Source: Alopecurus myosuroides (Eukaryota > Streptophyta > Magnoliopsida > Poales > Poaceae). Taken from it: a DNA stretch of 64,000 nt. Numbering within the stretch: position 1 is the stretch's first letter; each line of letters starts with the position of its first letter. The notes under the pieces were generated by a model. It made no database searches. It saw only the letters and a list, made by a program, of their open reading frames with translations, and was not told the origin of the DNA. Below are positions 32,935 to 44,691 of this stretch, one piece after another. Both the position numbers and the translations under genes were made by a program. Location: contig CM054062.1 of assembly GCA_028641055.1 (NCBI GenBank), forward strand, positions 13,986,826 through 14,050,825. Direction: 5' to 3'.

Positions 32935-35366
32935 GGCCAAATGACGGGTGTAATGGCCAAATCCATGGCATAGTTTGTTTAAATATGCCCATATTCCACA
33001 CAAACATGCATATTGGAAGCACGGACAATGTTCCCGAAGAAAGTTTTCCTTTTCATTGAATAAAAAAACCATTTTCCATCCTCCGAGTGTGAAAAATGGC
33101 TTTTTTTGTGAAGCATCAACCACAAATATGTTGCAAAACCTAGGAGATGCATTTTTTTGAATATACTAGACCATGTTATATGCTCAAATAACCAATTATT
33201 TTCCTCTGAAAAGGTTTTCATCCACCTCTTTTGAAGAACACAAGTTTCTGCCGATTCAGGTGGAAACGGGTCAAATTTGAACTACAGGTGCCTCCTAGTT
33301 TGCTCATGATTTTTGGAAAAAATCATTTTTAGGTACACAACTACCTATTTCATCAGAGATACACCAAGAGTTTCTCAATATTCAAGCCCTAGATACGAAC
33401 GGTCATGCCCACCGTCTTGACTTTTTCCCGAAACCGACTTAGAAAATTCCGGAAAATTTAAAAAACCCCAAAATGATGCAAGACCTTCGTGTGGTGTCAT
33501 TATATATGTCCTAGTATCCACCAAAAATAATAAACTTGGAATACGACGGTTGTGTTGAAAATATGTTCACATAAATGAGCTATCTCCTACGAACATTCTA
33601 GGGTTTCGGGCCAAATGACGGGTGTAATGGCCAAATCCATGGCATAGTTTGTTTAAATATGCCCATATTCCACACAAACATGCATATTGGAAGCACGGAC
33701 AATGTTCCCGAAGAAAGTTTTGCTTTTCGTTGAATAAAAAAACCATTTTCCATCCTCCGACTGTGAAAAATGGCTTTTTTTTGTGAAGCATCAACCACAA
33801 ATATGTTGCAAAACCTAGGAGATACATTTTTTGAATATACTAGACCATGTTATATGCACAAATAACCAATTATTATCCTCTGAAAAGGTTTTCATGCACC
33901 TCTTTTGAAGAACACAAGTTTCTGCCGATTCAGCTGGAAACGGGTCAAATTTGAACTACAGGTGCCTCCTAGTTTTCTCATGATTTTTGGAAAAAATCAT
34001 TTTTGGTACACAACTACCTATTTCATCAGAGATACACCAAGAGTTTCTCAATATTCAAGCCCTAGATACGAACGGTCATGCCCGCCGTCTTGACTTTTTC
34101 CCGAAACCGACTTAGAAAATTCCAGAAAATTTAAAAAACCCCAAAATGATGCAAGACCTTCGCGTGGTGTCATTATATATGTCCTAGTATCCACCAAAAA
34201 TAATAAACTTGGAATACGACGGTTGTGTTGAAAATATGTTCACATAAATGAGCTATCTCCTACGAACATTCTAGGGTTTCGGGCCAAATGACGAGTGTAA
34301 TGGCCAAATCCATGGCATAGTTTGTTTAAATATGCCCATATTCCACACAAACATGCATATTGGAAGCACGGACAATGTTCCCGAAGAAAGTTTTGCTTTT
34401 TGTTGAATAAAAAAATATTTTCCATCCTCCGACTGTGAAAAATGGCTTTTTTTGTGAAGCATCAACCACAAATATGTTGCAAAACCTAGGAGATGCATTT
34501 TTTGAATATACTAGACCATGTTATATGCACAAATAACCAATTATTTTCCTCTGAAAAGGTTTTCATCCACCTCTTTTGAAGAACACAAGTTTCTGCCGAT
34601 TCAGCTGGAAACGGGTCAAATTTGAACTACAGGTGCCTCGTAGTTTGCTCATGATTTTTGGAAAAAATCATTTTTAGGTACACAACTACCTATTTCATCA
34701 GAGATACACCAAGAGTTTCTCAATTTTCAAGCCCTAGATACGAACGGTCATGCCCGCCGTCTTGACTTTTTCCCGAAACCGACTTAGAAAATTCCAGAAA
34801 ATTTAAAAAACCACAAAATGATGCAAGACCTTCGCGTTGTGTCATTATATATGTCCTAGTATCCACCAAAAATAATAAACTTGGAATACGACGGTTGTGT
34901 TGAAAATATGTTCACATAAATGAGCTATCTCCTACGAACATTCTAGGGTTTCGGGCCAAATGACGGGTGTAATGGCCAAATCCATGGCATAGTTTGTTTA
35001 AATATGCCCATATTCCACACAAACATGCATATTGGAAGCACGGACAATGTTCCCGAAGAAAGTTTTGCTTTTCGTTGAATAAAAAAACCATTTTCTATTC
35101 TCCGACTGTGAAAAATGGCTTTTTTTGTGAAGCATCAACCACAAATATGTTGCAAAACCTGGGAGATGCATTTTTTGAATATACTGACCATGTTATATTC
35201 ACAAATAACCAATTATTTTCCTCTGAAAAGGTTTTCATCCACCTCTTTTGAAGAACACAAGTTTCTGCCGATTCAGCTGGAAACGGGGCAAATTTGAACT
35301 ACAGGTGCCTCCTAGTTTGCTCATGATTTTTGGAAAAAATCATTTTTAGGTACAAAACTACCTATT
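32935..35366. repeat. 673-bp tandem array, 3.6 copies, inside the CACTA element
   Basis: GGCCAAATGACGGGTG-type starts lie at 32935, 33609, 34282 and 34954 (periods 674, 673 and 672); the last copy stops near 35366. Copies differ by a few percent or less. Short frames of 60-86 codons recur in every copy, but they shift and end differently, so no gene is called. Confidence 0.9.
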
Positions 35367-35890
35367 TCTCATGATTTTTAGGTCCACCTAGATTTTGGTT
35401 GGATTCAGACGCCCCACAACCCTCTCAGACGAAACTGTTAACCTATTATTGTTAGTTGCGTTATTTCTCATGATTTTTTTCTAATTAATTAGTTTTAACA
35501 ATATGCATGATAATTTAGATATGTTTCTCCTCTTCGAAACGAGCTAAAGAACGTCAAAATCCGAGTTGGAATGCAAAAGTTATGATCAAAACGGTGATTA
35601 AGTAAAAAAAAAAATTTGAGCTTGGCTATGCCTACGGCTTTGCCGTCGGCATAGCTCAAATTTTTTTTTTCGCAATCCAGGATTCCCTCTTAGGGTCTAT
35701 GCCGACGGCAGCCGTCGGCGTAGCTCAAAAAAAAAAACAAAAAACAAAAGGCCGACGGCATTGCCGTCGGCATAGCAAATTTTTTTTTTCCGCAGTTTGA
35801 GATTTTCTCACTCGACCTATGCCGACGGCCCCGACAAATTGCCGTCGGCATAGAATTTGGCCGTCGACATATAGGCCGATTCCTGTAGTG

Positions 35891-35893
35891 GGA
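35891..35893. repeat. 3-bp target site duplication of the CACTA element, right
   Basis: GGA, as at 32091-32093. Confidence 0.75.
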
Positions 35894-36061
35894 GGACCAG
35901 ACGTTGCGCCAGCGACTGGCGAGGATGGCGGTGCTGGCGGTGCTGGCGGCTTGGATCACGGGGAGGCGGGTGATGATTTCGTGGAGTAGTTCGTCGTAGA
36001 GGTCGTTGATGTGGTCCACGCCGCCGGGGGTGGAAAGGAGGGAGGCGTCGCTGTTGGCCAT

Positions 36062-36540
36062 GGCGGCGAGGCGAGGGTTTGGCTTGATTTTGGTCAAAAT
36101 GGAGCGGTGCCCGCTAGGAGGTCCAGACCGGCCTGGAATGTTCTACGGATATTTCCTCCACTCTCTCTATATATACCCTACCCGAATTCGATTAGATTAA
36201 GTAATAACTCTGGAAAATTCTAAAAAAACACCCTGATCTATGCTTAAAATGAATCGACAACGTTATTTCCTCGGCATTTCTTTCATCAGTCGTTTATTAA
36301 GCTGTTTAATTTACTTCTAGACATTATAATATTTATTATAAAATAAAAAATGCAGAAATATGATGTAGAACTTGGCCATTTTACCAGCAAAGTAATGCTT
36401 AACCACTGAGAAACTCCCGTACAAATTTCTAGCAACCGTTAATTAGTGATTCGGTTCATGCAATATTGCAAAAGTTGTGCTTGGTGGCGCATTGCTCACC
36501 ATAGTTCAAAGATTCCTTTTGGATACCTTTAGGGGAGTAG
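36062..36540. other. upstream region of F-box gene 4
   Basis: The leader and promoter side of gene 4, related to the region just above gene 3 (28672-28800). It contains the TATA element at 36169. The AT-rich remainder has no supported gene. Confidence 0.5.
36169..36176 (-). promoter_or_regulatory. TATA box of F-box gene 4
   Basis: TATATATA lies 108 bp upstream of the gene 4 ATG on the minus strand. Transcription would start about 30 bp downstream, leaving a leader of about 75 nt. The aligned positions of genes 2 and 3 lack it. Confidence 0.5.
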
Positions 36541-38266
36541 CTTCCGCATATCCGCTCGCGCCCATCGAAGCCACTCTAAAGTCTATTCCCGTCGGACCGG
36601 TCCTAAAATCGCCCGCTCGTGCCCTTAATGAACCTTACTGTCCGTACAGTACCCAATTCCCGTCCGGAAAGCCCAACCCAAAACCTGCCTCTCGTGGGTT
36701 CCCGTGGGGCTCCGGATGAGACGAGCGTGCCGCCATATGGCAGTGGCCCCGCCTTGTCAGCGACATGCGAAGGCAGACAAAGCAGCGGGGTCTTCATCTT
36801 ATCCCGAGGCAGCATGGATGTCTTGACGTCCAGTCGCGTCGCACACGCCGGTTACCTACGCGCACATCGGCGTAACGCATGTTGGCCTGCCGTCGCGCCT
36901 TTATAATGGCGCCCCGTCCCACCCCGCCACCTTGCCCCCGCCACTACCTGCTTCCTTTTTGCTGCCTCTCTCTGCTTCCTCCGGCGCCGCCGCACTCCCG
37001 CCTCCGCCGCCAACGGATTCCTCCTCCGCTCCCTGCTGAAGGCGGAGGCCTGGGCGCTCTTCAACACCTGGTAACCCTCCCCAAGACGTGCGCGCCGGGC
37101 ACGAGTTCACCTTCGGTTGTGCCCATCTCGACGTGTCGCGTGTGTGCGTCGCGAGTTGGGGCGCCGAGTGCATCGCGCACTTCTACGACGCCATCACGCC
37201 GGAGCAGCGCGCCGCCCCGAGATGGGATCTGGCAAACCCCGCCAACAATGGGTGCTTCGAGGAGGAGTTCCACCGCCTACACGCTGAGCGGTGGAACTGC
37301 TGGGACGGCCCCGGCCTAGCCCCTTCCGTCAGCGAGAGGAACCGCAGAGGGCGCATCGCCTTCTAATCGCAGCTGGGGCGCACGCTGGAGAACGTGCTGG
37401 CGCAGATCGACCAGCCCCGCCTCACCATGCGGGCACCCAATGTATGGGTCGCAAGGCGCGTGGTGACGATGCCCTCGTCGTCCCGTTCGTCCTCGTCGCA
37501 CTCCTCCGTAGGAGCCTCCTCGCTCCGTCCGCGCTACTTCACCTCGACACCCTCAAGCCGGAGCCGCGCTCGGGGCCAACAACACGCCGCTCTGGCACCC
37601 TGTACATCAACAACTTCACCCGCTCCGGCCCGTGCCTCTTTGTCCCACAGCTGCCGAAGAAGCCTAAGGTGGAGACGAAGAACGAGGCGCCGTCTTCGAA
37701 GTACGCAGAGAGGCCGGCCGTGCAGCAGTCGCTTGTGATGCCAGACAACCCTGAGGGACTCGATACCGCCTTCAACGCATCCTTCAACACGGCGGTGGCG
37801 CTGCCCGCACGCGACGCATGCACGTGGTCGTTCGTCGGCTACGATGTGATCAGAGGCGCGCCCATCATCGGCTTCGTCCCCGCGGAGAACCACGACGAGG
37901 CGGGGCCGAGCAATAGGGCGCCTTCTCCATGCAATGACGGCGGAGAGGACGACACCAATGACGGTGGGGACGGTGACTAAGTCATGAAGGAGGAATACTA
38001 CGAAGTGTTCTATTAGTAGAACACGTCGTTTTAAGTTTAATTTTATGTTTTAGTTTAAATTTCGTTTGAATTATGCAAAATTTCCTAAAAATTTCAATGA
38101 AATTTCGTTTTAGTTTTTTTTTTTGGGGGGGGAGGGGGTTTGGGGCTGCGAGTGGGGAACGGCCCACCCCAGCGGCGCCTTCCCGTCCGGACAGCCCCCA
38201 TAGGGCCAGCTCCGCCTCCCATCCGGACGCCTATTGGGGGGGGGGGGGGGGGCGATGCTCTTAGGG
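36540..38266 (+). pseudogene. GC-rich degenerate ORF region, repeat-family gene of unknown role
   Basis: A TATAAT-like box (36901) precedes an ATG at 36906, and coding-like GC-rich sequence runs to a stop at 37978, but the frame changes at least twice (frames around 36906-37080, 37088-37366 and 37540-37980) with a stop at 37364. Readable parts include AITPEQRAAPRWDLANP, SQLGRTLENVLAQID and PIIGFVPAENHDEAGPS with an acidic tail. The GRTLENVL and TPEQRA-x-PR-W phrases recall a repetitive grass gene family of unknown function, from memory only. The 38130-38266 tail (CCCGTCCGGAC, a G17 run, GATGCTCTTA) may be the end of a carrier repeat. No ends or target duplication were confirmed. Confidence 0.35.
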
Positions 38267-38925
38267 CAAGATAGGACGACCGCTCTATCTTGATTTTTGG
38301 ATGCATGTGTATTTTCAAAATAGTTTGAGTGGTTGTACGTGAAAAGGAATCAGTATGAGAAAGGTATGTGTGTTTTAGTGAGACACCGCGTAAACTCGAT
38401 TCTGAAATTGAAAAAAGGACATGTACTTGTCTGGTCCGAAACCAACTCTTTCTCTTTAGAAAACAGTGGAGCCGACTCTAAAAGTGCTCGTGTTGTGGTA
38501 TTTAAGGGGGTTTGTGAGTATGTTGGCCAGGTTATGGATGATGGCCGAAACCAACTCTAGATATGAATTACGTTCTATGGTTCTTAACTTTCGATATTTT
38601 ATGGCTAAAATTTTAGTTGTATGAGCTCCATCAATATGTTTGTTTAATGATGTGGGGACATGTTTGTCGAATTGGAGAAATTATGGTTCATATCACCTCT
38701 TGTGAATAGTGGAGAAAATAATATCACAATACTAAGTATAAATGAAATTTAAACAAAATACGGGAAGTCTTCGTGCACGTGCCCCTAAGGACAAGCGCTC
38801 CAAAGCCGAAGTCTTCACCATTAAAAATTTGAATTGGTCCAAATTATGTGACACCAAACCTGTAACAGGCGCACATTGCACGAGGTCCACCACTCCCTGA
38901 GAGTACCGACCAGACGATTTCTCTC
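38267..38925. other. no supported feature
   Basis: Mixed-composition DNA between the GC-rich ORF region and the repeat at 38926. The phrase GAAACCAACTCT occurs twice (near 38438 and 38548). I see no gene, element end or RNA here. Confidence 0.4.
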
Positions 38926-39800
38926 TGTTGATAACCCACAACTGTAGGGGATCGCGATAGTCTTCGAGAGTAAGTTAACCCAATTTATTGATTCGACACA
39001 AGGGGAGGAAAAGCATACCTATAAGCCTTAGCAGATGAGTTGTCAATTCAGCCACACGTGAGAAGCACTTAACAAAATATATTAGAAACAAAATGTGCAA
39101 TAAAACAGTGGATGGAGTGGTGATGTGATGATTCTCTTGCCTCCTCAACACACATAGTACAATTGTTAGTTGTATAGGTGCACTAGTTCAGCGGAGATAT
39201 GATAAAACATGGGTAGTATGGATGGGAAAACAAGGTTTTGTAAATATTTAATAAAAATGGTTGCAAGCAAACAATTAGTAGAACTGAAGAAAAAAAAGAT
39301 ATAGCAATGGTGGGAAACAAGGCCTTAGGTATCATACTTTCACTAGTGGAAACTCTCAACAACATTAACACAATTAAACACATCATACTTCCCTAACAAC
39401 ATGCATGAAATACATAGCTCGGAAATCGTCCCTCATGAATCAAGTAGGATGAGAATGACGTAGTGCTACACAAGCACATCTTAAACTTCATGTTCCCATC
39501 AATGGACACCACAAACATGTCGCTTTGAGAATTCAAAGATAGTAATAATAAACACCACAACATATCTCTTGAATAGTATCTATCTAATCAATCTAAAACA
39601 CCAGCACTGTCACCTTGGCACTATAGAGATTATACTATACACAAGCATCAAGAAAACTCATGATTTCAATTCAATCCAACATAGTAAGAACAACTTCATG
39701 ATAAGTATCCTTCTAATTCAAGGTCCATAGAGTCACACACGGCACCCGCAATGTCACCATGGCACCTTGGAACAAAGGTGACTCCGAAGAATTATACTAG
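38926..39800. repeat. unclassified dispersed repeat abutting the LINE
   Basis: Starts TGTTGATAACCCACAA followed by GATTCGACACAAGGGG and GTTGTCAATTCA, phrases I associate with a repeat common in Pooideae genomes (memory, not a search). It stops where LINE-like coding begins near 39800, so either it inserted there or the LINE is truncated against it. No coding capacity. Confidence 0.3.
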
Positions 39801-41214
39801 ATGAAAACAAATGAATCCACCGAGAACACTCCATTCTTAGTTAGTTTCCATCGAAACTCATGGTGTCATGGTGTCAAATTGATCGAAGTTAACCTATCGA
39901 CCAGTGCATTCCAGGACAAAAGTCGTCGACCAATGAGATCTCGTCTGAACGTCATATTAGAAGGTGATGTTTGCATAACCGTAGCCAGCGTATCACCCTT
40001 GTTCCACACAATGTTGTATAAAGCCGGATATTATTCTTGGAGTGTGGTATTACCCAACCATTTGTCCTCCCAGAACCTTATATGTGATCCATCCTTAATT
40101 TTAAATACTCCATAGCGAAAGAAGTGATTCTTAGTCGCCATTAGGCCAGCCCAAAAGTGTGAGTCACTTGGTTTCCACATAACATGTGAAACTTCTTTGG
40201 AGCCAATGTATTTTAGTTTAAGTAGCGTTTGCAACAGGCCTTCTTCGGTTAGTAGCTTGAAAAGCCATTTACCTTAGGATGGCTGAGTTATTAAGTTGTA
40301 CGTCATGAATACCTAACCCTCCCTGGTATTTTTGTCGACAAACTACATCACACCTGGCCAGTTGATACTTCTTTTTCTTTCTATCCCTTGCCAAAAGAAT
40401 CTTGATCGGAAATAGTCCAATTTTTTTAAGACTCCTTTAGGTAACTGGAAGAAGGATATCATATATAGTACCATATTAGATAGCACTGAATTTATGAGTA
40501 CCAATCTTCCACCAAGGGACAATAATTTTCTTCCCAACTAGCTAGCCTTTTCTGCAAAGGTTCTTCGACTTGGCTCCATTCTGCATTAGTCAATCTCCTA
40601 CAGTGTATTGGTATAACCAAATACTTAATCGGGAATTGACCTTGCTCGCATCCGAACAACTCAGTATACTGAGCTACAACATCTTCAGCCCCGCCAAAGC
40701 AGAACAATTCGTTTTTATGGAAATTGACTTTTAGTCCGGACAACTGCTCGAACGCTGAAATGATTAATTTCAGATTGGCAGCTTTATCCAGATCATGTTT
40801 CATAAGGAGAATCGTATCATCAGCATACGGATAGAAACTCCCCCATCAACAAGACGTGGAATTAATCCCTCAATTTGGCCATTTTCTTTGACTCTTTCAA
40901 TCAAGATCACAAGCATATCCGCCACAATATTAAATAATATGGGCGAAAGTGGATCACCTTGCCATAGGCCTTTTTGGTACGAAATTATAGGCCGACATCG
41001 TCATTGACTTTAATAGCCACACTACCTCGAGACACAAAGTTGTGGACCAGAGCACACCACTCTTATGAGAATTCTTTCATTCTCAGAGTCTGTTGGGGGA
41101 ACTCTCAGTTCACTTTATCATAGGACTTCTCAAAGTCTATTTTTAAAACCACACCATTGAGTTTCTTTGTATGCATCTCATGTACGGTTTTGTGTAAAAT
41201 CACGACTCCGTCTA
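39800..41214 (-). mobile_element. LINE ORF2 3' part (reverse transcriptase end), split by Copia
   Basis: Minus-strand frames with stops and shifts encode the later reverse-transcriptase region: GSVAIKVNDD near 41000, a D-D box region near 40840 followed by KHDLDKAANLKLIISAFEQL and LSGLKVNFHKNELFCFGG (40803-40680), then GRKLLSLGGRLVLINSVLSN (40537) and RYGVFKIKDGSHIRFWEDKW (40140), and finally a piece ending GVFSVDSF near 39805. It continues the LINE at 53247-55121 across the Copia insertion. Damaged by several frameshifts, so not functional. Confidence 0.8.
41210..41214. repeat. 5-bp target duplication of the Copia element, left
   Basis: GTCTA, repeated at 53247-53251. Confidence 0.9.
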
Positions 41215-42643
41215 TGAAAGTATAGTATGGGCACCTAGAGGGGGGGGGGTGAATAGGTGCTACGGCAAATTTTAATTTTTCTCAAATTTAGGCTTGACAA
41301 GAAAGGTAAATTCTCTAGATAGTGCAACTAGTGATGAATTTACCTATATGACAAGACAAGCAATCAAAGCAACAAGTACAAGTAAGTAAAGAGAGGGAGT
41401 AACGAGGTAACCGATGGAAGCACACGGAGACACGATGTATTTCCGAGTTCCTCCTTTTTAGGGGAGTACGTCTCGTTGGAGGGGTGTGAGCTCGCCACAA
41501 AGGCCTACTCAACGCCACTAAGGCTTCACCCTATTCTCCGATGAACTTCGCCACAAAGGCCTAGTTCACCTTCCACTATAGAACCCCTTTGAGGCGGGGA
41601 TCAAATCCTTTACAAACACCTTGGGGCACACACCCACAACTTAATTGGGGGCTCCCAACAACTCTTGAATCACCAACAAGAAACAAGATGCCTAGGTTCT
41701 CCACAAGAGGAAACCCTAGGCAAGATCCCTCTAGCTAGAGAGGGGGAAATGAAGAACGGGTCGGTGAAGATGTAGATCGGGGCCTTCTCCTTCAATCCTC
41801 CAAAGATCTTCAAGATTGGGTGGAGGGATTGGGAGTTATGAGGGATTTGGTGAGTTCTTAAATGCTCATCAATGCTAAGGGGAAGAACTAGATCTTGAGG
41901 AAGAAGAGGAGGGCTATTTATAGTCCCTCCTCACAACTAGTCGTTGTGCAGGAAAAAAGGTACCGGAATATCCGGTCCAAGTTTGGACCGGAATATCCGG
42001 TTAGTTTGCTCCACGCAGAACTGCAGTGCTGGACCGGATTATCCGGTTGATCTGAAATAATCCAGTACAAATAATCCGGTAGATGCCAGTACGCAAATCT
42101 TCTAGTCCTTAGCCATTTTTCCACTTCTTCAACTGCAACCGGAATATCCGGTATAGATATGAAATATCCGGTACAAATAATCCGGTTGACTCCAGTAGCT
42201 CAAAACTTCCAGTCCTTAGCAATTTTTCGCAGCAACCGGAATATCCGGTCCGGGATGAATAATCCGGACCAAATAATCCGGTTGACTCCAGTAGCTCAAA
42301 ACTTCGAGTCCTTAGCAATTTTTCGCAGCAACCGGAATATCCGGTCCAGGATGAAATATCCGGTACGAATAATCCGGTTGACTCCAGTATGCGAAACTCT
42401 CAGTCCTTAGCCATTTTTGAGCTCCTTTCTCAGCAACCGGAATATCCGGTCCAGGATGAATAATCCGGTCCGAATAATCCGGTTGAGTTCTGTCCCAAAA
42501 ACCTCAGGCCAAACTTCACCGACTTTTCGGTGATCGATGCCGATGTTAAGTATAACACCTGCACACTAAACACCTCGATAAATAATGTACTTAGTATTGT
42601 TAACTAACACACAAAACACTGGGAAAACGAAATGCACTTTCAA
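41215..42643 (-). repeat. 3' LTR of the Sirevirus-type element
   Basis: 1429 bp. Positions 41950-42490 hold six exact CCGGAATATCCGG motifs among many half-sites such as AATAATCCGGT. Unlike the 5' LTR it has a G10 run near 41240 (G7 there) and four base differences. Confidence 0.93.
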
Positions 42644-42657
42644 TCTCCCCCTTTTTG
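42644..42657 (-). promoter_or_regulatory. polypurine tract of the Copia element
   Basis: AAAAAGGGGGAGAT on the minus strand, directly before the 3' LTR; it primes plus-strand DNA synthesis in LTR retrotransposons. Confidence 0.8.
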
Positions 42658-43215
42658 GTGTTAGATGACAATACTAAGATTTGCAATAAACCTTGACAGT
42701 AATCATGCTTGAAACAAGATGAAAAACTCTCCCCCTATCTCTATGCATATCTTTTGTTTGCCTCAAACGCAAATGGATGCAATGATGTATAGGAAGAGAT
42801 TTTCAACAAGTAGCAAACATGACAATGAGACAACATCACCAATATGTTGAGTGTAAAGAAGTATATACCTTGTGCGAGAACGATATATCCAAGAATAACC
42901 AAGCACAACCATAGATAATCTCCTCAACATATACGATAGATAACCAACACACCATAAATAGATAACCATGATAATATCCAGATAACCAATAGTCACACAC
43001 ATAATAGCACACATAGTTTTAAACGACAATAAACGACAAGTTCACAAGCACGACAAATGAAGATAAAATGGACACAAGCTCTCAAAGGAAGGATAAAAGC
43101 AAATGCTTGTGCCCGAACCCATGCAAATCCCGTAGTCTATAATAGCTACTTCTCCCCCTTTGGCATCGAGACACCAAAAAGGAGGGAAATAGCTAACTAA
43201 CGCCCCAGACACGGT
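42658..43215. other. non-coding region between env-like ORF and 3' LTR
   Basis: Contains a second purine-rich stretch on the minus strand (near 43151-43165, GGGGGAGAAG) about 0.5 kb before the PPT, and another near 42730. Sireviruses are known to carry conserved PPT-like copies in this region. No coding frame is supported. Confidence 0.4.
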
Positions 43216-44691
43216 CTAAGCATCCGACTCGTCTCCAGACCCCTGCTCATCATCAGACTCCTCCTCATCAGCAGCAGCATCATGAGCTCGTGAAGCAGTC
43301 TCCCGAGTAGACCTGAGAGCCGCCTCAATGCTCTCCCAAGGAGTGAAATCCTCAGCAGACCAAGCAGAGTAGGACTGAGCATCAAAAGGAGCAGGAACAT
43401 CACCAGTGCCACCACTCACGTGATGGAGAATCTGACGCTGAGAGCTAGCCAAGTCAGTGTCCCTGCGATACGCCCTGTACTGTTCCTTGTGAATGTCCAC
43501 CTTCATGCAGAGCACGTTGCGCTGAAACCAGGATAGCTTCCTGACGTTGCGCAAGGTGGTGATATCAGACACAGGCACCCTGGGAGCAGACTGAGAGCTA
43601 GAAGGACCACCCATAGAGGAACCACCCTCAAATGGAGCACTCTGAGAAGCAGCCGCAGTCTTCACCTTCCTCTTGACATACAGCTTCCTCACCTTGTGCT
43701 CAACCATGGGTAACTCGGTGTACTCCTTCCTCATCTCATACTTGATAAGCATCATGATATAGGGAGCATAGGGTATGGTGTAGCCACCAATCATAGCAGC
43801 ATAGAGCTCGTGAAAGATGATGTCCATCGCATCCACAGTATAGGAGACAGCCGGGTCCTCTTCCTCCATACACTCCTTAGCCAGAATCAGAAGGTTGCAC
43901 AGAGGAGTGGTGAGAGCATCGTTGTTACCTCCACTCGGCACAAGGAAAGCTCTGAAGATACGCACCAGCTGATCATAAAGTGGAAGCAGTCCCTCAAGTC
44001 CCCCAACAGTGAAACCAGGGGCATATAGCTCAGCCATGGACACCTCCCTCCTCGGCCTATCAACCTCATGGACACGGTGACCAAGAGGAGGGTGCTCGCT
44101 GTAAGAGTAGCCAAGACGCCGAGCAAACCTCTCAAAAGATGCTTCACAAGGTGTATCTCCAGACATCCACTTAAGACGGGTCACAATATCACCAGTGGAG
44201 TACACGAGGGTGGACATAAACTGCATCACAAGCTGCGTGTTGTAGTTGCACTGGGTCTCCATGAGCTTCACCAAACCGAAACGCTCAACAATACTGGCTG
44301 CATCAGCAAACTCATCCTTGGCCTTGAGAGCGGCATGGTCATATGGATGCATAGGGCGGCACGGAAAGCGGTAGTCACAATAGATGTCAGTATAAATGTA
44401 GGACTGCTCCAGATTCCAGAAACGAGAATCAATATTGCCAACCCTCGGAGAAAGATAGGCATCCTTCTTTCTGAGCTCATTGAACTCCTGAGTAGGAATG
44501 TCGGTCTTATAGTTGAGCCGAGGTTTCCTCTTGTTACGGGTAGAAACTAGCTTCTTGCGCTTCGGAACGCTTCGATCGTGGTCACCATCTGTGAAACAAG
44601 ATAGAATAGGAAAAGCACAAGATGAGTACACTAGTGTCATACAACGGATACAATCATACATAGAAACGATAGAGGAGATTACAGGAAACAA
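43216..44691 (-). CDS. env-like third ORF of the Sirevirus-type element
   Basis: An uninterrupted frame of 491 codons downstream of pol. The first 30 or so residues may be intronic, because the coding-like part begins right after TTTCACAG (a splice-acceptor-like site) near 44590. Features: a basic start (PKRKKLVSTRNKRKPRLNY), a long helical mid-part (WNLEQSYIYTDIYCDYRFP; ASIVERFGLVKLMETQCNYN), a basic stretch (KVRKLYVKRKVK), a Ser/Gly-rich linker and a strongly acidic tail (ADEEESDDEQGSGDESDA). It resembles the putative plant-transposon domain proteins encoded after pol in Sirevirus and Athila elements; its function is unproven and it has no obvious signal peptide or membrane span. It is open although gag and pol are broken. 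Confidence 0.6.
   Translation of the reverse strand: MFPVISSIVSMYDCIRCMTLVYSSCAFPILSCFTDGDHDRSVPKRKKLVSTRNKRKPRLNYKTDIPTQEFNELRKKDAYLSPRVGNIDSRFWNLEQSYIYTDIYCDYRFPCRPMHPYDHAALKAKDEFADAASIVERFGLVKLMETQCNYNTQLVMQFMSTLVYSTGDIVTRLKWMSGDTPCEASFERFARRLGYSYSEHPPLGHRVHEVDRPRREVSMAELYAPGFTVGGLEGLLPLYDQLVRIFRAFLVPSGGNNDALTTPLCNLLILAKECMEEEDPAVSYTVDAMDIIFHELYAAMIGGYTIPYAPYIMMLIKYEMRKEYTELPMVEHKVRKLYVKRKVKTAAASQSAPFEGGSSMGGPSSSQSAPRVPVSDITTLRNVRKLSWFQRNVLCMKVDIHKEQYRAYRRDTDLASSQRQILHHVSGGTGDVPAPFDAQSYSAWSAEDFTPWESIEAALRSTRETASRAHDAAADEEESDDEQGSGDESDA

Larger units (their letters stand above)
32094..35890. mobile_element. non-autonomous CACTA element, 3797 bp
   Basis: The left end is CACTACAGGAAACGC and the right end is the inverse of CACTACAGGAATCGG, flanked by GGA on both sides. 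Both subterminal regions (32108-32320 and 35625-35880) are dense in GCCGTCGGCA/TGCCGACGGC, the binding-site arrays typical of the family. There is no transposase frame. The interior holds a 5S-rRNA-like segment (32464-32528) and a 673-bp tandem array (32935-35366). It must have been moved by a transposase supplied from elsewhere. It sits in F-box gene 4 exon 1. Confidence 0.9.
30522..36061 (-). pseudogene. F-box/LRR/FBD-like gene 4, split by CACTA and frameshifted
   Basis: Exon 1 is 36061-35891 (F-box, ending ASRWRNVWSS) plus 32090-31409 (LRR part). Without the CACTA element and one GGA target copy it totals 853 nt, one more than a multiple of three. The extra base is near 32022-32028, where DALVPR runs out of frame against the ILREHQAPFRSIRL frame. 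Exon 2 is 31153-31010 (144 nt) and exon 3 is 30905-30522 (384 nt); both are open with good splice sites. Two independent lesions make it a pseudogene. Its promoter keeps a TATA box (36169). Protein similarity places it between genes 1 and 3. Confidence 0.85.

Noticed and set aside
37291..37980. Intact 229-codon plus-strand gene
   Set aside because: Only its last two thirds look coding-like; the start comes from another frame of the same damaged block, so it is treated as part of a broken gene.
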